Positions 53,806 to 63,136 of a stretch of DNA of 64,000 bases are shown here, piece after piece (within the stretch, counting starts at the first letter, position 1; each line of letters begins with the position of its first letter). The position numbers and the translations under genes were made by a program. The notes beneath the pieces are model-generated. The model was not told where the DNA came from and searched no databases. It worked only from the letters and a program-made list of their open reading frames with translations. This DNA comes from JBASEY01 sp049652745 (GTDB lineage Bacteria; CSSED10-310): positions 49,407 through 113,406 of the forward strand of contig JBASEY010000042.1 of the NCBI GenBank assembly GCA_049652745.1. Direction: 5' to 3'.

Positions 53806-54390
53806 ATGAACACTAATTTGAACACTCGTCAGATTAAAAACACAATATTCCCTACCAATGAACTTAAAATTTTGTCTTTCTTTACATTGCGTCCTGATGA
53901 TTCTTTTCATGTACGAGAACTCTCCAGGAGAACGAAGCTCAGCTTGGGTGGCACAAATAAGGCTTTAACCTCGCTGTACAATCAAGGATTGCTCAATCGC
54001 AAACGTATTGGATTAAATCTTGTCTATACGTTGAACCGAAATAACATCATCGTTCGTAAACTTGGAATTATAAGTATTTTGGCTGAACTAGAACCCCTTA
54101 AGGATCAGTTAGAGGAGTTTTCCGGGTTGATTATTCTTTTTGGAAGCTTCGCACGAGGTGAAAATACTGCCGACAGCGACCTCGATCTTCTTATAATCGG
54201 AAATAAAAAAGATAATATTCAGGATCGGATTGATTCATTTATGCTAGACAAAGAGGACGACTTTCCCAAAATCCAAGCCATAATTCGCACACCGGTCGAA
54301 TGGATGGCCTTGGAAGATAATGACCCAGTCTTTTTCTCAGAGGTTTCCAAGGGGATTGTTCTGTGGGATCAACAAAAAAATGAAAGATGA
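53806..54390 (+). CDS. winged-helix/MNT nucleotidyltransferase (antitoxin-type) protein
   Basis: 194 residues. An N-terminal winged helix (about 18-75: LKILSFFTLRPDDSFHVREL, TNKALTSLYNQGLL) is followed by a minimal nucleotidyltransferase domain. This has FGSFARGENTADSDLDLLII, which fits the GS-x10-DxD motif of MntA-type AMP transferases. In known pairs MntA adds AMP to the HEPN partner and silences it. No Shine-Dalgarno precedes the ATG, in line with a leaderless transcript. It overlaps the HEPN gene by 11 bases. Confidence 0.85.
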   Translation: MNTNLNTRQIKNTIFPTNELKILSFFTLRPDDSFHVRELSRRTKLSLGGTNKALTSLYNQGLLNRKRIGLNLVYTLNRNNIIVRKLGIISILAELEPLKDQLEEFSGLIILFGSFARGENTADSDLDLLIIGNKKDNIQDRIDSFMLDKEDDFPKIQAIIRTPVEWMALEDNDPVFFSEVSKGIVLWDQQKNER

Positions 54391-54814
54391 ATTTCAGAAG
54401 TGCCTCGAAAAAAGAAAAATTATTCCCTCGCCATCTATGGTCGGCATGGTTGAAAAAGAGTTGAAGATTGCATTTGGCGATTTAGCTGAAGCGGAAGATC
54501 GTTTTCAGAACTGCAGGTTCAAGTGGTGTACTGTCACTTCGTATTATGCGATGTTTCATGCTGCTCGAGCTCTATTGTATTCCAAAGGTTATAAAGAAAG
54601 AAGCCATTATTGTCCCTCTGTTGCTCTTTTTGATCTTTACGTAAACCCAGGGAAGATGGAAGCCCGATTGGTCAGAGCTTTTACAAATGCGATGCGACTA
54701 CGTGAAGATGCCGATTATGCCAATGAATATTCTGAAGAAGGAGCTCGACAAGCATTAGTAAAAGCAAAGGAATTTCTTCAAAAAACCCATGAAGTATTGA
54801 CTAACGTTCAGTAA
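54380..54814 (+). CDS. HEPN-domain protein, partner of the MNT protein
   Basis: 144 residues from ATG 54380. A helical HEPN core: TVTSYYAMFHAARALLYSKG, then YKERSHYCPSVALFDLYV, and a C-terminal ARQALVKAKEFLQKTHEVL. Toxic HEPN RNases use an R-x4-6-H motif. I see only KERSH (R-x-H), so it may be a non-RNase HI0074-type HEPN. Translational coupling to the MNT gene by an 11-base overlap supports one functional unit. Confidence 0.82.
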   Translation: MKDEFQKCLEKRKIIPSPSMVGMVEKELKIAFGDLAEAEDRFQNCRFKWCTVTSYYAMFHAARALLYSKGYKERSHYCPSVALFDLYVNPGKMEARLVRAFTNAMRLREDADYANEYSEEGARQALVKAKEFLQKTHEVLTNVQ

Positions 54815-54908
54815 GGCTTGGCAGCTACAAAAAGCTTGCTGCAACGCCTAATAGGCAATAATGCCACAATACGGGCCTATAATTCTCGTTTTGGAAGAGA
54901 TGAGTCTC

Positions 54909-54941
54909 AAAAAAAAACGGGCCGCAATCAAATTGCAGCCC
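54909..54941 (-). terminator. rho-independent terminator of the tRNA operon
   Basis: On the minus strand: a GGGCTGCAAT/ATTGCGGCCC stem (one non-Watson-Crick pair) with a 3-base loop, then C and nine T residues (54917-54909). It lies 17 bases after tRNA-Glu. Confidence 0.8.
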
Positions 54942-54957
54942 ATATTCTTTATTAAAA

Positions 54958-55030
54958 CGTCCCCAACGGGAGTCGAACCCGTGTTGCCGAAGTGAAAGTC
55001 CGGTGTCCTAGGCCTCTAGACGATGGGGAC
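54958..55030 (-). tRNA. tRNA-Glu (anticodon TTC)
   Basis: 73 bases without encoded CCA. Acceptor GTCCCCA/TGGGGAC, D-arm GTCTAGAGGCCTAGGAC, anticodon loop CTTTCAC with TTC, T-arm CGGGTTCGACTCCCG, discriminator G. The cloverleaf is complete. It is second in a two-tRNA transcript, 18 bases after tRNA-Lys. Confidence 0.97.
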
Positions 55031-55048
55031 TATGCGTGCTCCGTGCGC

Positions 55049-55121
55049 TGAGCGCAGAAGGATTCGAACCTTCGACCCACGGCTTAAAAGACCGTTGCTC
55101 TACCTCCTGAGCTATGCGCCC
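55049..55121 (-). tRNA. tRNA-Lys (anticodon TTT)
   Basis: 73 bases without encoded CCA. Acceptor GGGCGCA/TGCGCTC, with one G-U pair. D-arm GCTCAGGAGGTAGAGC, anticodon loop CTTTTAA with TTT, T-arm GAAGGTTCGAATCCTTC, discriminator A. First gene of the tRNA operon. Confidence 0.97.
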
Positions 55122-55150
55122 TCACCCGATATTTCAATCAGGCTTGCGCG

Positions 55151-55179
55151 AATATAACGATCTCAACTTCAACTGTCAA
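55151..55179 (-). promoter_or_regulatory. consensus-like promoter of the tRNA operon
   Basis: On the minus strand: TTGACA (55179-55174), exactly 17 bases, TATATT (55156-55151), about 30 bases before tRNA-Lys. This is the best sigma-70 match in the window, as expected for tRNA genes. Confidence 0.85.
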
Positions 55180-55269
55180 GCGGAATGAAAAAATTTAGAT
55201 TTTAAAGTTAAAAACAAATTGCATAAACTCTTGACCACGATAAAAAAAGCGCCAATTTTTTCCCCAATC

Positions 55270-55298
55270 TTGACCCGACCGCAACGACGTTCTATCCT
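55270..55298 (+). promoter_or_regulatory. predicted promoter for the small membrane protein and RNase H genes
   Basis: TTGACC (55270-55275), 17 bases, TATCCT (55293-55298), 50 bases before the ATG at 55348. A moderate match. The rest of the gap between it and the tRNA promoter is AT-rich and without a gene. Confidence 0.4.
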
Positions 55299-55347
55299 GA
55301 AATACGGTCGAAATGACCACTGAACCTCCACAATCGGAGATTTTATT

Positions 55348-55554
55348 ATGCTGATTCAAATCCTTTTAACGATTGCCATCCTGGCAGTGCTGGGCTTCGC
55401 ATTCGCGATCACCTCCCATTACCTGGGCCGCGGCGACAAACGAGTCGGCTGCGGGCGCGGCGAATGCAGCTCCTGTAACCCAAACAATAAAAATGTCGAA
55501 TGCCCTGAAAAAGCCCATCATTCAACCGGCCCCGCAATCAAACCCCATCCGTGA
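55348..55554 (+). CDS. small cysteine-rich single-pass membrane protein
   Basis: 68 residues, ATG after CGGAG. A membrane helix (IQILLTIAILAVLGFAFAIT) is followed by a basic turn and a Cys cluster (GCGRGECSSCNPNNKNVEC). The pattern resembles FeoB-associated Cys-rich membrane proteins and other short Fe-S or metal-binding tails, but no feo genes are near. It overlaps the RNase H start by one base (TGATG). The function is unknown. Confidence 0.65.
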   Translation: MLIQILLTIAILAVLGFAFAITSHYLGRGDKRVGCGRGECSSCNPNNKNVECPEKAHHSTGPAIKPHP

Positions 55555-56522
55555 TGGCCGATAACAGCGACAGCACCCAATCTCCAATACCCCCTAACGC
55601 GATTTATACCGATATACCTGAAATCGAACACCGATTGCTGACCGTTTTACCACGGGTTTTAAAAGCCGGCTATCAGCTGGAAGATCACCATACTCTGCCC
55701 TATGGCATCAGGCTGATGCTTCGAAAGGAAGCAACTTCGATCGGCGTCAACGTTTACTATTCGAAGAAAAACGGCCATACCACCGTTTTCGACAAAAACA
55801 TCGCTCCAAAAACAGAGAATACACTGCGGCGATTGCTCAATCCCATAGATGATCTGACCGCGATCAGCCCGTTTGAACGGGAAAGATCCTTTACTAAGTG
55901 GATCGGCTGCGACGAAGGCGGCAAAGGCGCCTTCACCGGACCGCTGGTGACCGCGGCATATTTCTGCGATCGGGACCATGCGGCAGAACTCATCGATATC
56001 GGCGTTCTGGATTCAAAACGCCTGGAACAACAGACGCTGCGCAAATTGGCTGCGACCCTGAAAAAATTCACGGGAAGATTTGCCATTTTGGAACTCAAAC
56101 CGGAAACCTACAATCGGCTCTGGGAAGATTTTCGGAGACAGAATCGTACTTTGAACGATCTGCTGGCGTGGGCTCACGGAAAAACAGTAGAAAAACTGCT
56201 CGCGAAACAGCCCGAGGCGATCATCGTGGATCAATTCGCACAGGCTGACCTGATCCGCAGCCGAATGCCTCGAAATGTGCCGGAGATGATTGTCAGACCG
56301 AAAGCGGAAAACAATATCGCTGTCGCGGCGGCATCGATTATCGCGGCAAACCGTTATCTGGAAGCGATAGACAGACTGTCGAAAGAGTTCGGTGTAGTGA
56401 TCCGGCCGGGCGCCGGGGCGAATGCCGATGAGTCGGTAAAGGAAGCCGTCGCCAAACACGGGCCGGAGGTGCTAGGTCGGCTGGTAAAACGTCATTTTAA
56501 AAATGTTTTGAAAATCGGATAG
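55554..56522 (+). CDS. rnhC: ribonuclease HIII-like protein
   Basis: 322 residues from ATG 55554. An N-terminal TBP-like substrate-binding domain (about 20-95, with KEATSIGVNVYYSKKNGHTT) is followed by an RNase H fold: GCDEGGKGAFTGPLVTAAYF (catalytic Asp-Glu), VLDSKRL, IVDQFA and a late GAGANADESV Asp. RNase HIII removes RNA from RNA/DNA hybrids. The usual DEVGxGDYFGP is altered to DEGGKGAFTGP, so it is a diverged member. The 3' end overlaps the convergent permease gene by 31 bases. Confidence 0.85.
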   Translation: MADNSDSTQSPIPPNAIYTDIPEIEHRLLTVLPRVLKAGYQLEDHHTLPYGIRLMLRKEATSIGVNVYYSKKNGHTTVFDKNIAPKTENTLRRLLNPIDDLTAISPFERERSFTKWIGCDEGGKGAFTGPLVTAAYFCDRDHAAELIDIGVLDSKRLEQQTLRKLAATLKKFTGRFAILELKPETYNRLWEDFRRQNRTLNDLLAWAHGKTVEKLLAKQPEAIIVDQFAQADLIRSRMPRNVPEMIVRPKAENNIAVAAASIIAANRYLEAIDRLSKEFGVVIRPGAGANADESVKEAVAKHGPEVLGRLVKRHFKNVLKIG

Positions 56523-57580
56523 CTCGGCCTGAACTGCGGAAAAAACGCTATCAACAGAATGATGATCAAAGCTATTCCAGTGACAATTTCCCAAACATGC
56601 AGACCGTGTTCGTGGCCGATCGGGGAGGTGACGGTGAATCCCCATCCCAATAGGTATTGTGCGATAAAACCGGCAGCCAGAGCGGTGACGGCGACGATGA
56701 TCAGATAAATGAGGGCGGTTCTTCGACCCATGATTTTCCAGATGGCGGAAATCGAGGCGGCGTTTGCGGCGGGGCCGGCGATCAGAAGCACCAGCGCGGC
56801 TCCGGGGCTGAGACCTTTCATGATCAGAGCGGCGGCGACCGGCACGGAAGAGGTTGCGCAGATATACAGCGGAATGCCGATGACCAGCATGAACAGCATC
56901 TGGGTGATGAAACCGCCGGGTATGCACTCAAAAATATCCGGCGGAGCCAAGGCGCCGATAGCCCCGGCAATGACTACGCCGACAACCAATGCCCGGCCGA
57001 TATCCTGAGGCAGCGCGAAGAATCCGTATTTCATACCCTGCATAAACGTGATGCGCGATTTGGATTGCAGGATATCGGTATGATCGGTTGTGCAATGGCT
57101 GTCTTTATCACAGCAGTGCGAAGCGTGATCCAGGTGAGCGGTCGTGTGATCGTCGGTTTGCCGATCGTCTTTATCCAAAACATTGATGATCAATCCGCCG
57201 GCAATACCTGAAACCAGGGCGACGAGAGGTCTGAGCAGGGCAAAGAAGCCACCCAGCAGGCTGTAAGTTACCGCGATGCTGTCAACACCTGTCTGTGGCG
57301 TCGCCAGCAGGAAAGCCGACGCTGCGCCTTTGTTGGCGCCCTGCTGCCGCAGCGAAGCGGCGACCGGGATGACACTGCAGGAACACAGCGGCAGAGGGAT
57401 GCCTAGCAGCGTTGTTTTCAGCACCGGAAGAAAACTGCCTTTACCGAAATGCCGCTGCACGAAAGATGGTTTGATCCAGGCATACAGCATGCCGGCTATC
57501 GCAAAACCCAGCAGCAGATAAGGCGCCATCTGTCCCCATACAAACCAGATGTTTTTGGCCAGATTCATCAATATATTCAT
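56492..57580 (-). CDS. SO_0444-type (DUF318) permease, probable Cu/Zn efflux
   Basis: 362 residues; ATG 57580 has GGGA upstream. About eight membrane segments. LGIPLPLCSCSVIPVAASLR is the metal-binding motif of the permease DUF318/SO_0444 family, repeated in pseudo-symmetric form as IGIPLYICATSSVPVAAAL. The cytoplasmic or periplasmic linker (about 155-185) is rich in His and Cys (HLDHASHCCDKDSHCTTDH) and likely binds metal. It probably exports copper or zinc. The ArsP-like organoarsenical permease is a related alternative. Confidence 0.85.
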   Translation of the reverse strand: MNILMNLAKNIWFVWGQMAPYLLLGFAIAGMLYAWIKPSFVQRHFGKGSFLPVLKTTLLGIPLPLCSCSVIPVAASLRQQGANKGAASAFLLATPQTGVDSIAVTYSLLGGFFALLRPLVALVSGIAGGLIINVLDKDDRQTDDHTTAHLDHASHCCDKDSHCTTDHTDILQSKSRITFMQGMKYGFFALPQDIGRALVVGVVIAGAIGALAPPDIFECIPGGFITQMLFMLVIGIPLYICATSSVPVAAALIMKGLSPGAALVLLIAGPAANAASISAIWKIMGRRTALIYLIIVAVTALAAGFIAQYLLGWGFTVTSPIGHEHGLHVWEIVTGIALIIILLIAFFPQFRPSYPIFKTFLK

Positions 57581-57728
57581 CACAGATCCCTTAACCATCG
57601 CATCAGACACATCCACCATGTATTGGAAGCTTGGAGATATCGAACGTTACAAAGTTATCGCGATTTCTGTTTATGCCCGGCCGAATTTGATATACTATGC
57701 TTCCTTTGCCTGCATGGAGAATGAAAAT

Positions 57729-60700
57729 ATGGCAAATGAGAAGAAAATTCAATCAGATGCGCTGCGAGTCAACCTGGAACAGACGCGGGTGACGGATCCG
57801 GCCTTGCCGGAGTCCCACCAAAAACTTCTGGATCTTGCCGAAAGTGCTTTCGGTGTCAAAAACAGACTACAGAAATTTTTCTGGGAGCTGCATCATCCGT
57901 ATTCGAATGATGAGCAGACGGTGAAATTGCTCCGAGAAACGTTTTTGAACGATTTATGGTTTTATATCCGCCATGACGAGGATTGTTCAGGTCTGACCGC
58001 GATTGTCGAGGTATTTGAATTGATGCTGCAGCGTAACCTGACTGACATGCTCCGCGAACGGGTCATGACAACGCTGCTGGATGTCATGGGAACGCTGTAT
58101 AAGGAATTGGTTCAGCCGAATCGTAATGAGTTGGAACGCATCATCGAGGCGTCTTTGCAGGTGTTGGAAAACCAACGTGAAAAACCGGGTTTGCTGGTAT
58201 GTCGATCGTCGAGTTTTCTGAAGGAAGTCGATAACGGACTCGCAAATGACCCACGCTGGAAGGATCGTTGGTTTGCGCTGTTGAAAAATGCCCTGGAAAG
58301 GAACCTGGATTTTTGGTACCGGGAATCGGGATATGAAAAATGGGTTCAGGAATGGGCGTTTTTGACGCAGACCGATCTGTCGTTCCTGGAATCGTCTTTG
58401 GGTGAAAATTATTTTGCCGGATTGAAGACAAAACTGGAAAACCTCAAAACCTGGTCGGATTTGATGAAAATGGAGGATTGTACGGGTATTTCCGATCATT
58501 TTAGGGATGCGGTGCAACAGATCGGGAATTCTCATGATCAAACCTATTACCTATTATATCTGTTGAAACATCCGGGCATGATTCATGAACAAGATACTTT
58601 GCTGCGAGATTTGAACCGTGCGATTCAGAGTATTCGCGAAGAAATCAGCGACGAAGAGGTTATCAGGTTTACCGATCGATTGTTCGAATATTTTACGCGA
58701 TTCAAAGCTACACATACCGGAAGAATTTTAGATAGTATCAGAGCCTTGGCGAAAGCGTTGTTTGCCCGCGATAGTGTGCTGTGTATCGAGCATTTTATCG
58801 ACAAAGTGATTCAATTCGGGTTTATAGCGCCGGAACCTTTGTCAACTCGAAAAACCTGGCAGAATGAAATCGACCCGAATCATGTCAAATGCCTGCGCAC
58901 ATGGTTGGAGATCATCGAGTACAAACCGGAATACTGTTTGAAATTGATCGCGGCGCTGGTCGTCAATATCCGTATAAAAGGTTTGTACATTTCAGATACG
59001 GATCTGTTTCAGCGCGATATCACGAAACTGCTCAATTCCCGTATCGAGCCGGCTTATCAACAGACTAGAGAACTGGCCAGGCTGTTCCCGGTTTATTTCA
59101 GTGAAATCGGTGCAGAAGGGCGTTTGCGGGAAGTGACGACTCAATTGGACGAATTTTCCAGTCGCCAGGACAGGTTGATACACTATCTGCGCAAACAAGT
59201 TCATACCGAAAGCAACAACACACATATCCGGTTGATTGAACGGATTGCCCGGTTTTGGTATGACGGCGACTCCAAAAAACTTGCCGAACATGTGCCGGCT
59301 GATGTGGCAGCCGAGCTGCACTCGAGCGGGGAATGGTTCGACCCAGTACATCGTTCGATTCGCGATATCTGCGCCAAGTTCGGAGTTGCGCCGGAAGAGA
59401 GCCTGAAACTGGCTCCGCGACGGATAGAAAAATACCTGGGCATGGTCGAAAAAAAGGATCCGGTGGGCCGAGACACAGAACGGCTGGGCAAGTTGATGGA
59501 GTTGTATCAGCTGCTGGAAGCGAAATACACCGTCAACGATTACCGGATCATCGAAATGCTGAAGCAGAATCCCGTGATGCAGCACAAAGCGCATCGTTTG
59601 GAAAACATGTTGAAAAAAGAGAATCCCGATGCAGCGCTCCACTTGGTTTTCGGTATGCTCCAGCAGTTGAGAAAAATAATTTTGAATCCTGTTCGGATGG
59701 AGTCGACGGAGTCGATTTATCATAAGCGTCATATTGCTGCAGGTATTCCGTCGATGTACGGCCGGTATGGTGAACCGAAATTCGAGGCGCTCGGGTTGTC
59801 GTTTCGGCTGGAGGTCCTGGCGGCGAGCTTGATGCAGAAAGTTATCGACAACATCAACTTGCGGTATATCAGCGCCTGGACGCTGAGACGGATTATTCAG
59901 GTGTTGTCGTATTTCCAGATGGGGTTCCGCTTGACGGGTATCGTCAATGAGGGTTTCAATGCCAACATCGCCATGCTGAACGACAGTTTGGAAACCACGT
60001 CGTTCAGTATAGCGCAGTATGTGAATTTGTTTCAGTTTCTGATGCGCAATGTCAATCAAATCATTCAGACGTATTGTATTCGGCCGTTCGAGAAGATTTT
60101 GTGGGATACATTGTTGAAGGAGCATTACAGGGCTTTTTCCGAGCAGCCGGATGCAGAACAAACCAAGGAACTGCATGGCGAAGCCGAGAAATTTTACCGT
60201 GAGGTATTGTCTTCGGTGTTTCTGGTTTCTCATTTGGATAACTTGATCAGTCGGATTTTGAATACGCTGAATCATATGGCCAGCGCGATGGAGCCTGAAA
60301 TCGTCGATGGCGTCATGACGTTCGATCCTGATTTGATGACCAGCTCGATACGTGAGGTCAATCACGCTTTGGACAGCCAGATATTTCTGGGTTCCAAAGG
60401 GTATTTTTTAAAGCGTTTGTATGCCTATGGATTTCCTGTTCCGGAAGGTTTTATTTTGACGACTGAGATGTATCGGCGTAGGGTGGCGATATTGCGGCAT
60501 CCTGAGATATCGCAGGAGGTCGCCGGGCTGGTGCGTCGGCGCATTGCCGAGTTGGAGTCGCACACCGGCAAAAAATTCGGTGATCCAACAAATCTGCTGT
60601 TGTTGTCTGTTCGTTCGGGAGCGGCGATATCGCTTCCGGGCGCCATGACGACGTTTTTGAATGTCGGCTTGAACGATCATATCGTCGAAGAGCTCAGCAA

Positions 60701-61880
60701 GCAATATAATTACGGCTGGACATCCTGGGATTGCTATCGCCGTTTCCTGCAGACCTGGGGTATGGCCTACGGTATTCCACGCGATGATTTCGATTCGGTT
60801 ATCATCGCTTTCAAACAGCGTTACCAGGTCGAAGAAAAAATGAAGTTCACCAATGCTCAGATGCGGGCGATAGCGCTGGCATATAAGGATCTATTGATCG
60901 AACATGGTGTCAAGTTGGAAGAGGATCCCTTCCGGCAGCTCATGGAAGCCATCATGGTGGTGATGGATTCGTGGAGCACTCCTCGGGCGAAAATTTACCG
61001 CGAACGTCTGCAGATAGCGCCTGATTGGGGAACAGCGGTCATCATTCAGCAGATGGTGCTGGGCAATATCAATGTCGATTCCGGGACGGGAGTTGTGTTC
61101 ACGCATGATCCGGCGATCACTGAAGCCGGCATCAACCTATACGGTGATTATACGATGTGCAGCCAGGGGGAGGATGTTGTGGCGGGCCTGGTGCACACAT
61201 TGCCGATATCGGAAAGCCAGCGGCTGCGGTCGCCGCAAAAATCCAGTTTGCCGCCTGGAAAAGATATGTCTTTGCAGAAAGACTTTCCCGAGATATATGG
61301 GGAGCTGCTGAAGCGCTCCAATGAGCTTGTTTATGCACATGGTTTCGGTCACCAGGAAATTGAGTTTACGTTCGAGAGCGGTAAAAGAAACGATTTGTAT
61401 ATTTTGCAGACGCGGGATCATTCGTGGAATCGAGACGATGAAATACCGGTTTTCAAAGATGCGGATATGAGTAAAAACATACTCGGTACCGGCATTGGTA
61501 TCAGCAAGGGCGCCATGAACGGGGTGGTGGTATTCGATGAGGAAGACCTGCGGATTTTTGAAAAGAAGTGTCCCAATACCAATCGGATACTGATCCGCCC
61601 CGACACGGTGCCGGACGATATCGGAATGATTTTTGATTGTGAGGGGCTTCTGACGGCTCGCGGCGGCGCGGCTTCCCATGCTGCCGTCACGGCTGTCCGG
61701 TTGGGCAAGACGTGCGTCGTAAACTGCAGAATGTTGACGGTATTGGAAAAAGAAAAACGATGTGTTATCAATGGCCACGAGTTTCGATCAGGTGACCGTA
61801 TAGCCATCGATGGGCGGTCCGGCCATATTTATAAGGGACACTATTCCATTGGCATGGCGGCTCCGTTAGGGTTGCCGTGA
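57729..61880 (+). CDS. PPDK-like protein: large N-terminal region, ATP-grasp nucleotide-binding domain, phosphohistidine domain, no PEP/pyruvate barrel
   Basis: 1383 residues from ATG 57729, with GGAG upstream. The frame is open back to 57549, but that part overlaps the divergent permease start. Residues 1-885 are mostly helical with no known domain. Residues about 889-1235 match the pyruvate phosphate dikinase N-terminal ATP-binding domain: KGYFLKRLYAYGFPVPEGFI, RSGAAISLPGAMTTFLNVGL. Residues about 1280-1375 are the mobile PEP-utiliser domain with His1317 in TARGGAASHAAVTA. The C-terminal PEP/pyruvate TIM barrel is absent, as in water dikinases and rifampicin phosphotransferase. It may pass phosphate from ATP via His to an unknown acceptor. 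It is followed 15 bases later by a GAPDH-like gene. Confidence 0.87.
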   Translation: MANEKKIQSDALRVNLEQTRVTDPALPESHQKLLDLAESAFGVKNRLQKFFWELHHPYSNDEQTVKLLRETFLNDLWFYIRHDEDCSGLTAIVEVFELMLQRNLTDMLRERVMTTLLDVMGTLYKELVQPNRNELERIIEASLQVLENQREKPGLLVCRSSSFLKEVDNGLANDPRWKDRWFALLKNALERNLDFWYRESGYEKWVQEWAFLTQTDLSFLESSLGENYFAGLKTKLENLKTWSDLMKMEDCTGISDHFRDAVQQIGNSHDQTYYLLYLLKHPGMIHEQDTLLRDLNRAIQSIREEISDEEVIRFTDRLFEYFTRFKATHTGRILDSIRALAKALFARDSVLCIEHFIDKVIQFGFIAPEPLSTRKTWQNEIDPNHVKCLRTWLEIIEYKPEYCLKLIAALVVNIRIKGLYISDTDLFQRDITKLLNSRIEPAYQQTRELARLFPVYFSEIGAEGRLREVTTQLDEFSSRQDRLIHYLRKQVHTESNNTHIRLIERIARFWYDGDSKKLAEHVPADVAAELHSSGEWFDPVHRSIRDICAKFGVAPEESLKLAPRRIEKYLGMVEKKDPVGRDTERLGKLMELYQLLEAKYTVNDYRIIEMLKQNPVMQHKAHRLENMLKKENPDAALHLVFGMLQQLRKIILNPVRMESTESIYHKRHIAAGIPSMYGRYGEPKFEALGLSFRLEVLAASLMQKVIDNINLRYISAWTLRRIIQVLSYFQMGFRLTGIVNEGFNANIAMLNDSLETTSFSIAQYVNLFQFLMRNVNQIIQTYCIRPFEKILWDTLLKEHYRAFSEQPDAEQTKELHGEAEKFYREVLSSVFLVSHLDNLISRILNTLNHMASAMEPEIVDGVMTFDPDLMTSSIREVNHALDSQIFLGSKGYFLKRLYAYGFPVPEGFILTTEMYRRRVAILRHPEISQEVAGLVRRRIAELESHTGKKFGDPTNLLLLSVRSGAAISLPGAMTTFLNVGLNDHIVEELSKQYNYGWTSWDCYRRFLQTWGMAYGIPRDDFDSVIIAFKQRYQVEEKMKFTNAQMRAIALAYKDLLIEHGVKLEEDPFRQLMEAIMVVMDSWSTPRAKIYRERLQIAPDWGTAVIIQQMVLGNINVDSGTGVVFTHDPAITEAGINLYGDYTMCSQGEDVVAGLVHTLPISESQRLRSPQKSSLPPGKDMSLQKDFPEIYGELLKRSNELVYAHGFGHQEIEFTFESGKRNDLYILQTRDHSWNRDDEIPVFKDADMSKNILGTGIGISKGAMNGVVVFDEEDLRIFEKKCPNTNRILIRPDTVPDDIGMIFDCEGLLTARGGAASHAAVTAVRLGKTCVVNCRMLTVLEKEKRCVINGHEFRSGDRIAIDGRSGHIYKGHYSIGMAAPLGLP

Positions 61881-61895
61881 AGGAGGTTTCAGGTG

Positions 61896-63134
61896 ATGAA
61901 AAGCGAGCGTTATTTGGGTATTAACGGTGCCGGCAGAATCGGAAAATTGACGTTATGGCATCATATTTTACGGGGACATTTCGATGGAATGGTCGTCAAT
62001 TTCGGGCGACAGGTGGGCAGAGGGTTGGAAGACGCCGTCAACAGCCTGTGTTCAGATTCGACGTACGGCTCGATCGAGAAATTTTTGTTTGGTGTCAATG
62101 CAACACGAGATGTATCGATAGTTGACGCCGACAAAGGCTTGATCGCCATGTTTGGCAAACCGGTCAAAATTTTATTGGAAGCCCGAAACCCCAAAGATAT
62201 TGCGTGGCGGCAAGCGGGGGTTCAATTGGTGATCGATACGACCGGCGCTTTTGCCGATCCGACCGTTCCTTCCGATGCGCCCGGCGGCAGTATTCGAGGT
62301 CATTTGGATGCCGGCGCAAAAGTTGTCGTCAACAGCGCTCCTTTTAAAATAAAAGATAAATCTTTGTCCGAGCCTGACGACTCCACCATGCTGATTTATG
62401 GTATCAATCATACCGAATACCAACCCGGTGTCCATCGGATTCTGTCGGCGGCTTCCTGTACGACGACCGGTCTGGCGCATATGATCAAGCCGCTGCTTGA
62501 TACCGAAGAAACGTCGCGGATTATGACCGCTTCGATGTCGACAATACATGCAGCGACCAATTCACAAAGTGTTTTGGATAATGTTCCAAAAACGAAGGCC
62601 ACGGACTTGAGAAAAAACCGGTCGATATTGAACAATATCATACTGTCAACGACAGGCGCTGCGAAAGCGTTGGAAAAAGTTCTGCCCGAAATCAAACGTG
62701 TCGGTTTCATGGCTGACTCGGTCAGAATACCGACCAGCACCGTGTCGTTGATCAATCTGAATGTGACGTTTCACACTGCTCTGAATGAATCGCATGAGCC
62801 GATAATCAACAAAGAATTTTTGAACGATATATATAGAAAAGCGGCCCAAGGAGCTCATAACGGTCATATGATTTTTTCCGAAAAACAAAACGTCAGCACG
62901 GACTTGCTGGGAGTGCCGGCAGCAATTGTGATAGAAGGTAATGATACTCATACACGAACAGCCTTAATCGAAATACCCTCTGAGATAGCGGCTGCTCAAG
63001 GGTTGAAAATCGATAAACCGATTCAATTGCCGGTTACGCATGCCAAGATATTCGGCTGGTATGACAATGAGTACGGCAGCTATACGTGTGCGCTAGGTGA
63101 TTTGGCGGAGTACATCGACAAGAAGATGGGTTGA
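61896..63134 (+). CDS. glyceraldehyde-3-phosphate dehydrogenase-like protein
   Basis: 412 residues from ATG 61896, AGGAGG nine bases upstream; a GTG at 61893 is also possible. The NAD motif GINGAGRIGKLTLWH, catalytic Cys188 in SAASCTTTGLAH, MSTIHAATNSQS and the end WYDNEYGSY are those of phosphorylating GAPDH. It is some 75 residues longer than GapA. Insertions lie before the Cys (VGRGLEDAVNSL) and near VGFMADSVRIPTSTVSL. It oxidises glyceraldehyde-3-phosphate or a related aldehyde. Pairing with the PPDK-like gene suggests a shared carbon route. Confidence 0.9.
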   Translation: MKSERYLGINGAGRIGKLTLWHHILRGHFDGMVVNFGRQVGRGLEDAVNSLCSDSTYGSIEKFLFGVNATRDVSIVDADKGLIAMFGKPVKILLEARNPKDIAWRQAGVQLVIDTTGAFADPTVPSDAPGGSIRGHLDAGAKVVVNSAPFKIKDKSLSEPDDSTMLIYGINHTEYQPGVHRILSAASCTTTGLAHMIKPLLDTEETSRIMTASMSTIHAATNSQSVLDNVPKTKATDLRKNRSILNNIILSTTGAAKALEKVLPEIKRVGFMADSVRIPTSTVSLINLNVTFHTALNESHEPIINKEFLNDIYRKAAQGAHNGHMIFSEKQNVSTDLLGVPAAIVIEGNDTHTRTALIEIPSEIAAAQGLKIDKPIQLPVTHAKIFGWYDNEYGSYTCALGDLAEYIDKKMG

Positions 63135-63136
63135 CG

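Noticed and set aside
54380..54814. Calling the HEPN protein a toxin RNase
   Set aside because: The R-x4-6-H motif is not visible; only the gene pairing supports a toxin-antitoxin role.
57680..57695. TATACT as a -10 box for the PPDK-like gene
   Set aside because: No acceptable -35 lies 16-18 bases upstream.
57549..57728. N-terminal extension of the PPDK-like gene to 57549
   Set aside because: It overlaps the 5' end and RBS of the divergent permease gene, and the ATG at 57729 has a proper GGAG site.
58992..60365. 457-codon open frame opposite the PPDK-like gene
   Set aside because: It is rich in Gln/Arg/His as expected for the antisense of a helical coding region. The plus-strand frame is continuous and has recognisable domains.
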